14,453 nucleotides of DNA from Chrysochromulina parva (lineage: Eukaryota; Haptophyta; Prymnesiales; Chrysochromulinaceae): positions 1 through 14,453 of the forward strand of contig PJAB01001440.1 of NCBI GenBank assembly GCA_002887195.1, read 5' to 3'. A model generated the notes under the pieces. The model did no database searches and was not told the DNA's origin. It saw only the letters and a program-made list of their open reading frames with translations. The translations under genes and the position numbers were made by a program. Of this stretch, positions 1 through 5,937 are shown in pieces. Position 1 is the stretch's first letter; the number at the start of each line of letters is the position of its first letter.

Positions 1-1
1 C

Positions 2-130
2 GAGATTGTCGGCCTCTCTTTGCCCTCCGTTGTCGACCGCCTGCTGAGCCTTGAGTCTGAGACGAACTCCTTCGTCTTTGTCGCGCCGTCTAATTCAGCG
101 CGCTACATTGAGGAGTACTTGGCCGACTAG
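2..130 (+). CDS. 3' end of an unrecognised protein (partial)
   Basis: An open frame enters from the left edge and ends at a TAG (128-130), giving the last 42 residues of a protein. The visible part is amphipathic and mildly acidic: a Leu/Val-rich segment (LSLPSVVDRLLSLESE), a short hydrophobic strand (FVFVAP) and an acidic tail ending EEYLAD. This reads like the last helices of a soluble globular domain, but I do not recognise the family. The frame choice rests on the plausible composition and on the non-coding look of the DNA after the stop. The 5' part lies outside the window. Confidence 0.45.
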   Translation, partial: EIVGLSLPSVVDRLLSLESETNSFVFVAPSNSARYIEEYLAD

Positions 131-310
131 CTGGGGCCGCGTTTGAAGGGGTCGCTCGAAGGGGTCGCAGCAGTTGACTGACGTTTTTGCGCACCGACGC
201 AGCACGCACATTCTGTGGGTCCGTTTTCTAGGTGATGCAGGTGATACGCGCCGGTGGAAGAACAGGTCGTTTTTGTCACCTAGCTTGAAGCTTGAACACG
301 CGCGTCTAGA

Positions 311-420
311 GTCCCGGGACCGACCCACAGGTTTAACCCATGGGTTTACCACAGGTACGTGTACACGTTCGCGTTCCTTAGCGAGCTTACATATAATTCC
401 GATAGGACTCTTCAAGAGTC
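311..420. repeat. cluster of four short perfect palindromes
   Basis: Four perfect dyads fall within 110 bp: GTCCCGGGAC (311-320), AACCCATGGGTT (335-346), ACGTGTACACGT (357-368), and GACTCTT-C-AAGAGTC (406-420, 7-bp arms with a one-base centre). They differ in sequence, so they are not copies of one element. They could be binding sites for dimeric factors or RNA hairpins in the 3' UTR of the preceding gene. Confidence 0.55.
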
Positions 421-455
421 TCTAGAAGAAACTCTTCACTTCCATCGCCATCTTG

Positions 456-462
456 TATAAAT
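456..462 (+). promoter_or_regulatory. TATA-like box upstream of the small coiled-coil gene
   Basis: TATAAAT sits in an otherwise GC-rich region, about 150 bp before the ATG at 610. That spacing leaves room for a 5' UTR of roughly 120 nt. The assignment rests on sequence and position only. Confidence 0.3.
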
Positions 463-609
463 GTAATCCTGTAACGATAGATCCGAGATGTGCGCGTGTG
501 TCTGTCTCGTGTGTGTCCCGGCTCCCCCGTTGTGTCTTTCCATAGAAACGAGTGCCATTGGGGGGAAAAAGCCCATTCACAAACTCATTCACACGACAGT
601 GTGGACCGA

Positions 610-939
610 ATGTCGATCGTGTCGATGGACGTCACGCCTCCGGCCGCGAGCCCGGCTGGACCGGCACGCAAGACCCTATTTCGCAGTAGCTCCAAGAGTG
701 GCGCAGGTGTGCACACGCGCAAAGTATCTAGCTCCTCCGCTGTGCCGGATGTTTACGAGTCTCTCCTCACCACTGTGCGCTCAGATGCGCTGCCTGTTGA
801 CGATGGCGAGGAGCGCATGAGCGTGGCCGAAAAGCAGCAGGTTGACGACATTATGAACGGATTGCGTGAGGAGATCAAGGAGTTGGAGCGCACCGCGTGG
901 CTGTACGAATCCGTGCAAGAGCAGGTGCGTGACAACTGA
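610..939 (+). CDS. small hypothetical protein with C-terminal coiled coil
   Basis: A 109-residue protein of unknown family. The frame is also open upstream to about 490, but those codons lack an ATG and read as poor protein, so I chose the ATG at 610; a second in-frame ATG lies at 625. Residues 1-45 are low-complexity and rich in Ser, Pro and Lys/Arg (for example RSSSKSG and KVSSSSA), typical of a disordered and possibly phosphorylated tail. Residues about 70-105 are acidic and predicted helical with heptad-like spacing (VAEKQQVDDIMNGLREEIKE), which suggests a short coiled coil used for assembly. No signal peptide or membrane segment is visible. It could be a small subunit of a larger complex, but I cannot name one. 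Confidence 0.55.
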   Translation: MSIVSMDVTPPAASPAGPARKTLFRSSSKSGAGVHTRKVSSSSAVPDVYESLLTTVRSDALPVDDGEERMSVAEKQQVDDIMNGLREEIKELERTAWLYESVQEQVRDN

Positions 940-1321
940 AGCATCTGCGCCTCTCTTCCGTGCTGTCTGTGCCATCTTTCAATTTCACCGCAACGTGTCG
1001 AAGCGCCTGTCGCAGGTCGTCAAAGTATAGCGAGACACGCGCTGAGGTAGGGCGCATGCTACCAATCGTCACATTCACATCTTAGGCTCGTGTTGAGGCT
1101 GTGATCTATCGTGTCACGTGTGGCCACGCAATCGGGGGTCTCTGCCGTCTTCGGAGCGTCAGCGTGACACGTGAGCTCACGTGCCCGCGTAGTTATGAGT
1201 GCGCGTGCACTAAAGGTGAGGTGCATCTCGCCGGCGGCCAGTTATAATAACGGACTTATGTAAACGATCTTTCGGACCTACGAACAGTGCATTTGGACGA
1301 AAGCGGTTTGCCAGCACCAAT
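940..1321. other. gene-free spacer between convergent genes
   Basis: No supported gene. This stretch lies between the 3' end of the coiled-coil gene (plus) and the 3' end of the minus-strand ORF 1322-1819. It contains three CACGTG motifs (1115-1183) and a short AT-rich patch near 1243-1265 (TTATAATAACGG) that may serve 3'-end formation. Confidence 0.6.
1115..1183. promoter_or_regulatory. three G-box/E-box CACGTG motifs, two inside a 16-bp palindrome
   Basis: CACGTG occurs at 1115-1120, 1168-1173 and 1178-1183. The last two form one perfect 16-bp palindrome, CACGTGAGCTCACGTG (1168-1183). CACGTG is the classic site for bHLH and bZIP factors in plants and algae. Its position between apparently convergent genes is odd for a promoter, so either an unseen transcript starts here or the motif acts at a distance. 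Confidence 0.4.
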
Positions 1322-1819
1322 TCACCATCGAGCTTGCCTAGCAGCAGCAGTGTTCAGCTTGATAGCCTCGCGTCTGGAGGCAAGCGTTCGCTGCACCGCC
1401 CGACTTTGGTTGGCTGGTAGCCGTTTGGGCCAGAACGCATAACACCCGAGCCGCATGGCACCTGGCAGCGCATTGTCGTAGCTCGGGGTTGGTAGATTGG
1501 CGCGAGGAGCTAGCACAACAGTGCTCTCTCGGGGTGGCACAGGAACGAATGGTGGCGGAGCGGGCTTGCCCGGCATAGCAGCTAGCTTCACTGAGGTTAC
1601 GGGCAAAGTAACGGCAATCGAGGGTGCTGCAGCGCCATTGTTACTCCCGGAGCCGGCGGTCGTCGAGGGCGGCAGCGCGGTCAGAATCTGCTCCACGGCC
1701 GCCATCTGTGAACGCAGGGCAGTTCGCCTCTGGATGAGCGCGTTAAGCTGACCACCCGAGAGGCTGCTGTTCCGGGAAGAGATAGACAGCGAGTCGATAC
1801 TCGCCAGCGACGCCGGCAT
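1322..1819 (-). CDS. hypothetical Ser/Pro/Ala-rich protein, head-to-head with PP1
   Basis: This frame is open on the minus strand from 2410 down to 1322, but the part beyond about 2039 is only the antisense of the PP1 gene. I place the start at the ATG at 1819 (MPASLASIDSLSISSR), giving 165 residues. Residues 20-46 look helical (LNALIQRRTALRSQMAAVEQ), possibly a short coiled coil. After that come a Ser/Gly/Asn linker and a Pro/Val-rich segment (KPAPPPFVPVPPRES). The C terminus is basic. I recognise no family. The roughly 220 bp between this start and the PP1 start could be a bidirectional promoter. High GC content makes chance open frames common, so this may not be a gene, or it may be one exon of a larger one. 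Confidence 0.35.
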   Translation of the reverse strand: MPASLASIDSLSISSRNSSLSGGQLNALIQRRTALRSQMAAVEQILTALPPSTTAGSGSNNGAAAPSIAVTLPVTSVKLAAMPGKPAPPPFVPVPPRESTVVLAPRANLPTPSYDNALPGAMRLGCYAFWPKRLPANQSRAVQRTLASRREAIKLNTAAARQARW

Positions 1820-2038
1820 CGACTCCGCCGCACTCGCCCTGTGAGGCACCCTTCTCACAACGTCGAAAGAGGACGACACGGCGCTCAGAACGGCGCTTTG
1901 GCAAAACGAACCAAACCCGGGCCATATCCATCGCTGTCTCCGGTGCTCCGGGGGGCGGAAATAAGTGTTCGGTCGAGCACCCTTTGAAAGTCGGGTGAAA
2001 GAGGCCGCGCCGCGCGACGCACGCCCGTCGCCGCGGCA

Positions 2039-2998
2039 ATGAACGTCGACGCGATCATCGAGCGGCTCTGCGCTGTCAAGGCGCAGCGCGCTGGCACGGC
2101 CGTGCAGCTCGCCGAGCGCGAGGCTGCTGTGCTGGTCGCCGCCGCCGAAGCGGTAATCTCCGGGCCTGCGGATGCGCCAAAGCCGCTCGTGCTCGAGCTG
2201 CAGGCGCCGCTGCAGATCGTGGGCGACATCCACGGCCAGTACGTCGACCTTCTGCGCCTCTTCGAATTCAAGGGCATGCCGCCTAATGCCAGCTACCTCT
2301 TCCTTGGCGACTACGTCGACCGCGGCCCGTCGGGCCTCGAGTGCATGTTCCTGCTGATGGCGCTCAAGGTCAAGTACCCAGAGCACATCCACCTGCTGCG
2401 CGGCAACCACGAGTGCGCCGCGATCAATCGCATCTACGGCTTTTACGACGAGTGCAAGCGGCGCTACTCCATCAAGCTCTGGAAGTCGTTCCAGGACCTA
2501 TTCAACGCGCTGCCGCTCGCGGCCGTCATCGAGCAGCGCATTTTCTGCGTGCACGGCGGCCTGTCGCCTGACATGGAGTCGCCCGATGACCTCAAACGGT
2601 TCAAGCGGCCCGTCGAGGTGCCCGACACCGGCCTGCTGTGCGACACGCTCTGGTCCGACCCTGACAAGGACATCACCGGCTGGGCGGAGAATGACCGTGG
2701 CGTCTCTTTCACCTTCGGCGCGGACGTCGTGGCCAAGTTCCTTGAGCGAAACGACCTCGACTTGATCGTGCGCGCGCACCAGGTCGTCGAGGACGGGTAC
2801 GAATTTTTTGGCGACCGCACGCTCGTCACGGTCTTCTCTGCGCCCAACTACTGCGGCGAGTTTGATAATTGCGGCGCAATGATGAGCGTCGATGCCGACC
2901 TGATGTGCTCCTTCCAGGTGCTCAAGCCGGTGGACACGGCCGGCCAGCGCTGGGGCTCCAACCGGCCCGGCACGCCGCCTCGGAATCGCAAGGGATGA
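2039..2998 (+). CDS. serine/threonine protein phosphatase PP1 catalytic subunit
   Basis: A 319-residue single-exon protein, close to the usual 320-330 residues of PP1 catalytic subunits. All PPP-family metal and catalytic motifs are present: GDIHG (62-66, D63 and H65), GDYVDRG (90-96), GNHE (122-125), HGGLSP (172-177) and [13 protein letters not shown] (245-257). The [11 protein letters not shown] loop (267-277) is the region that contacts okadaic acid and microcystin in PP1. The C terminus keeps TPPRN (312-316), the site that Cdk phosphorylates in animal PP1. These PP1-specific features separate it from PP2A and PP2B. It dephosphorylates Ser/Thr in many complexes, directed by regulatory subunits that usually bind through RVxF motifs. 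The first 55 residues are more divergent and Ala-rich than usual. The ATG at 2039 is the first in frame and gives the expected distance to GDIHG. Confidence 0.95.
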   Translation: MNVDAIIERLCAVKAQRAGTAVQLAEREAAVLVAAAEAVISGPADAPKPLVLELQAPLQIVGDIHGQYVDLLRLFEFKGMPPNASYLFLGDYVDRGPSGLECMFLLMALKVKYPEHIHLLRGNHECAAINRIYGFYDECKRRYSIKLWKSFQDLFNALPLAAVIEQRIFCVHGGLSPDMESPDDLKRFKRPVEVPDTGLLCDTLWSDPDKDITGWAENDRGVSFTFGADVVAKFLERNDLDLIVRAHQVVEDGYEFFGDRTLVTVFSAPNYCGEFDNCGAMMSVDADLMCSFQVLKPVDTAGQRWGSNRPGTPPRNRKG

Positions 2999-3506
2999 AA
3001 TGGATCGATCACGCACACTTACAGCGGAACCCCGCTTGCTGGCCTGTTGCCAGTAGTCATGTAAACGCGCCCCCCCGGGGACGCGCTTGCACCCCGCGGG
3101 AGCGCAGCTGTACTGGATGGTCCTGTTTTAAACTTCACACACACTCACACACACACATCCACTCAAGGCGGATAGATGTCCGTCGGCGCTCGTTACGGCC
3201 GATTTTCTGATCTCGGCTTCCTATCAGTCCCTACCTTTTCGAACTTTTAATAATTTAACAGTGTATTAACAGTGTGTCTCCACCGCCAGATCTTGCATCT
3301 TCTAGTGTTACCGGTAAAATCTGTGGGGGTCTACAGTGTGAGCCGGTACAAAGTCAAAACTCCATGACGAAGATCGCGTACACCTGTGTGAACCGCATCC
3401 GTATGTACGCCGGTCCAGTGTACTGGGGTTTCGACTAACATTGGCTGTGAATGAACTCTGTTGCTGTGAGCTGAACCGTCCACTCGTGATCAGGACGTTT
3501 AGCAGC
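2999..3506. other. spacer: PP1 3' UTR and upstream region of the repeat-protein gene
   Basis: No supported gene. The stretch contains a CA microsatellite (3136-3157) and an AT-rich patch with a 10-bp tandem repeat TTAACAGTGT (3255-3264 and 3266-3275). A 24-codon upstream ORF starts at ATG 3364 and stops at 3436-3438. The frame of the next gene stays open upstream of its ATG but only through non-ATG codons. Confidence 0.55.
3136..3157. repeat. CA/TG microsatellite
   Basis: An interrupted CA dinucleotide run (CACACACACT then CACACACACA) lies about 140 bp after the PP1 stop, in the presumed 3' UTR. It is likely length-variable between strains. Confidence 0.8.
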
Positions 3507-4055
3507 ATGCCCCAGGGCACGGCGTTCAATTTCTACAGCGGTCCGATCCGTGGCTACTCCCGCATGGATCCGCTCTTCCTGCGGCCACCATGTGGCATTC
3601 AAGCAGATCTTGAGCAGAAGGTTACGCCGCCTAGTGCATCAGAGTACCTACGCGACGGAGCCACGCCGGATGTTCTGCGGGAAGCTGGTTTCACTGCTAG
3701 AGAGCTCGCAATGTCGGGGGTCTCGGCTCAGGTGTTGCGGCAGGCAGGCTACCCGACCCTGCAGATTGCCAACTCTCGCCGCTATGGTGCGGACGATCTG
3801 AGAGCCGCCGGTGTACCGCTCATCGAATGCCTCGGTGCCGGCGTGAGCATACCTGAGCTGGTGCGCAGTGGCTATTCGGAGCTAGAATGGGCCGCAGCTG
3901 GCGTCTCTCCAGCGGCGATAAAAAAACTGGGGCTGCAGGACGCCCGTGCTCCCCGTGTAGCTGCACCTCGGAGGCCAGGCTCCGCTGGCAGGCCACCGCA
4001 GGCAGACCATAGCCAGCGGCCACGCACAGCGCCTGCAGCGCGCACACGAGGATGA
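3507..4055 (+). CDS. decapeptide-repeat (xLRxAGxS-type) protein
   Basis: A 182-residue reading from the ATG at 3507 (MPQGTAFNFYSGPIRGYSRM). Residues about 47-142 are built from roughly nine degenerate ten-residue units with the consensus x-L-R-x-A-G-(Y/F/V)-S-x-x, for example VLREAGFTAR, VLRQAGYPTL, LRAAGVPLIE and LVRSGYSELE. Such Leu/Ala/Gly decapeptide repeats are known from algal, protist and giant-virus proteins and probably form a helical solenoid for protein binding. From residue 143 the text turns into Arg/Pro/Ala low complexity. A second frame (4018-4140) looks more protein-like than this tail, so the true C terminus may lie there. No signal peptide or membrane segment is seen, and no enzymatic role can be assigned. 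Confidence 0.6.
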   Translation: MPQGTAFNFYSGPIRGYSRMDPLFLRPPCGIQADLEQKVTPPSASEYLRDGATPDVLREAGFTARELAMSGVSAQVLRQAGYPTLQIANSRRYGADDLRAAGVPLIECLGAGVSIPELVRSGYSELEWAAAGVSPAAIKKLGLQDARAPRVAAPRRPGSAGRPPQADHSQRPRTAPAARTRG

Positions 4056-4419
4056 GATCCTCACCATATCTGCACTTCGTACGTTAGCCTACGAGGCCGA
4101 CAGGAGGCGTCTCGCGCTGGAAGATGTATTCCGCCGGTCGGGTATGTCCGCCGTCAGCCGCCCCGCCCGGCCCCTTCTGAGGCCGCGCCCGCGGCCTGAG
4201 GGGCCCGCGCATCGTAGCAATTTACCGATACCGAGTATCGGCGAGCCGGGTCAGGATCTCACCGATGGAGTTGTATGTGAATTTGCTATTTCCCCGTACG
4301 AAAGCGCAATCGCCGTTTCCGGCCGGCCGCGCCCCTGGACAGGTACCACCCGTGTTGCGTGTACACACGATTCGTGTACCGATCTACGAAACGATACGTG
4401 GCTGGGGCCTGGGCGATAA
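3961..4419 (+). CDS. probable 3' exon or frameshifted continuation of the repeat-protein gene
   Basis: The frame offset by +1 from the decapeptide gene is stop-free from 3961 to the TAA at 4417-4419 (152 codons). It overlaps the low-complexity tail of that gene. Its codons at about 4021-4140 read as a charged helical segment (AQRLQRAHEDEILTISALRT, then EADRRRLALEDVFRR), much more protein-like than the overlapping Arg/Pro tail. There is no ATG before 4144, so it is unlikely to be a separate gene. GT donors at 3946, 3955 and 3957 and AG acceptors ending at 3991, 4005 and 4012 would allow in-frame joining through an intron of about 37-67 nt (one intron in the neighbouring glycosyltransferase is 60 nt). 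A sequencing or genuine frameshift is the alternative. The part after about 4160 is less convincing. Confidence 0.4.
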   Translation: MHLGGQAPLAGHRRQTIASGHAQRLQRAHEDEILTISALRTLAYEADRRRLALEDVFRRSGMSAVSRPARPLLRPRPRPEGPAHRSNLPIPSIGEPGQDLTDGVVCEFAISPYESAIAVSGRPRPWTGTTRVACTHDSCTDLRNDTWLGPGR

Positions 4420-4674
4420 CACGACATGCGATCCGGTTGCTCACACCGCACGGCTGACGCCTCGAGCGTCCCGCGCGTACGTTTCGCCCGACCCGGAACG
4501 GCAATTGCAGAACGGTGCACCTACCTATCGTTAAGGCTTCGCCGATCGACGCCTGCAGACTCTGCACCGGTGGACCAAACGAGGCTCAAACCGCCTGAAC
4601 GTGCAACCCTGGCGGAGATTATACATCCGATTTGTACGCGCTTTGTTCGCGCTCACGATAGCGTCACGTTCTGC
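4420..4674. other. spacer before the convergent desaturase 3' end
   Basis: Small open frames on both strands cross this region, but none has a recognisable or compositionally convincing product. It lies between the end of the repeat-protein frame and the 3' end of the minus-strand desaturase, so it should hold two 3' UTRs. A short inverted repeat, CCGATA-CCGAG-TATCGG, lies just upstream at 4225-4241. Confidence 0.5.
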
Positions 4675-5793
4675 TTAATTGCTCACGCGCAGTCGTTTGC
4701 TGCGCTGTGCACGCTCGATCTGCTCCGCAGTGGGTACCTTAAGACCCCACACGACGCCCGCTCGTTCCAGCAGCCGCAGCAACTGGTACGTGAGGTCGGG
4801 TTCGTGCGAGCTCAGGCCGTGCCGCGAGGACCACGGGAAGGCATGATGGTTGTTATGGTGGCCCTCTCCAAATGCCGCGAGGCCCACGAACGGGTTGTTG
4901 CGGCTGTTATCAGTGGTCTGGAATCGCCTTGAACCCCATCGATGGCACACGCTATTGACGGCAAATGTGGCGTGCCAGGCGGCGACCGTGGGTACGACGA
5001 AGCCCCACAGAAGCCCTGGCGTGCCGTCGATGGTGTATGCGAGTGCTGCAAGCGCAATGCCAGGACCGTGATGGAAACGGTCGAGTGCTACGAGCTCTGG
5101 AAACAGACGAAACTTGGCGACGCGGCTGGTGCCTGCCAGATACTTTCCCGGATGAGCATCATACTCCATGCTGGCCCAGAACCATCCCATGTGAGCCCAG
5201 AGCAGCGAGCCAGACACTGGACTGTGCGTGTCTTTGGGCCCGTCTGAGTGCAAGTGGTGCTCGAGGTGATGGGCGGCCCACCAGAGAGGCCCCTTTTGCC
5301 ACGCACTCGCGCCGCACACGGCGAGCGCAAACTGGAACGCACGCGATGTCTCGAAGCTACCGTGCGCAAAGTATCGGTGGTAGCCCGCCGTGATCCCAAA
5401 CATACGAAACGCGTAAGAGGTGGCGCACAGGCCAAGCTCAAAACCACCGGGAGCCATGCCCGTGAAGGCACTTATCAGCGCATACGCCGCGGCCCCATGC
5501 ATCACGACGGATGTTGTCACTAGCAGTGGTGGGCCTTCGCCAAAAGGTTTGCCATTGGCCTCTCGAATGCACTGTGCTATCACAAAGCGAAGCAGGCCCA
5601 TCTGCCTGTCCTCGGGCGACGGACTTGCAGAGGTGCCAATGGGGCTGAATAGAGATTGGCGGGTCGCGTCGAGTAATGTAGAAGGAGGACGTGCAGCACA
5701 TAACGCACGGGATGCTAGAAGAGGGAGGTGCGTTGGGCCGCAACGCATGCAGGAACGTATTCCAAAGGGGAGGTGAGAGTGAACCCTCAGCAT
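4675..5793 (-). CDS. delta-9-type fatty acyl desaturase, paralogue 1
   Basis: A 372-residue membrane di-iron desaturase of the stearoyl-CoA/plant ADS-cyanobacterial DesC type, which puts the first double bond into a saturated acyl chain using O2 and two electrons. The three histidine boxes are intact: HRYFAH (139-144), HLEHH (176-180) and HNNHH (313-317), the last inside the family signature GEGHHNNHHAFP. H284 is a further likely iron ligand. Hydrophobic segments at about 89-110, 117-135 and 245-275 fit the four-helix membrane topology. No cytochrome b5 domain is fused, so an external donor is needed. The first 41 residues lack acidic residues and carry several Arg and His, which looks like a mitochondrial-type presequence; there is no obvious signal peptide. 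The gene is single-exon, resembles the second desaturase (8840-10054), and is divergent from the glycosyltransferase across 144 bp. Confidence 0.92.
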   Translation of the reverse strand: MLRVHSHLPFGIRSCMRCGPTHLPLLASRALCAARPPSTLLDATRQSLFSPIGTSASPSPEDRQMGLLRFVIAQCIREANGKPFGEGPPLLVTTSVVMHGAAAYALISAFTGMAPGGFELGLCATSYAFRMFGITAGYHRYFAHGSFETSRAFQFALAVCGASAWQKGPLWWAAHHLEHHLHSDGPKDTHSPVSGSLLWAHMGWFWASMEYDAHPGKYLAGTSRVAKFRLFPELVALDRFHHGPGIALAALAYTIDGTPGLLWGFVVPTVAAWHATFAVNSVCHRWGSRRFQTTDNSRNNPFVGLAAFGEGHHNNHHAFPWSSRHGLSSHEPDLTYQLLRLLERAGVVWGLKVPTAEQIERAQRSKRLRVSN

Positions 5794-5937
5794 TTCACGC
5801 GACAGTGCCCTCTGGGCCCTGTGGATGAGAAGTTATCTTTTTCCCGCAGAGGAAAGCGTCATGTCGACGTGAGGCTGGAATGACACGGAAAGCCAATTTG
5901 CGAGCGCGAGCGTATTTTATTTGCGAGTTTTCGTGTT
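5794..5937. promoter_or_regulatory. bidirectional promoter region, desaturase 1 / glycosyltransferase
   Basis: Only 144 bp separate the two divergent start codons, so the core promoters and 5' UTRs of both genes must lie here or extend into them. An AT-rich patch (TATTTTATTT, about 5912-5921) is the only TATA-like element. If the glycosyltransferase really starts at 6007, the gap is 213 bp. Confidence 0.45.

Larger units (their letters stand above)
131..609. other. gene-free spacer with palindromes
   Basis: No convincing coding frame lies here; the short open frames mostly rely on non-ATG starts and have unlikely composition. The stretch holds a cluster of short perfect palindromes (311-420) and a TATA-like box (456-462). 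It should contain the 3' UTR of the left-edge gene and the promoter and 5' UTR of the small gene that starts at 610. Confidence 0.6.

Noticed and set aside
488..820. ATG-initiated 110-codon frame MCACVCLVCV overlapping the coiled-coil gene
   Set aside because: Its early Cys/Val run comes from a GTGTGT-like stretch and the rest is an out-of-frame reading; the frame with a coherent acidic helix (610-939) was preferred.
2498..3016. 172-codon minus-strand frame inside PP1
   Set aside because: It is antisense to conserved PP1 codons; GC-rich third positions keep the opposite strand open.
3364..3438. 24-codon upstream ORF before the decapeptide-repeat gene
   Set aside because: It could be a regulatory uORF, but the transcript start is unknown and a frame this short is expected by chance.
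4426..4932. 168-codon plus-strand frame over the 3' end of desaturase 1
   Set aside because: It overlaps the desaturase coding region on the other strand, has low-quality composition and no family.
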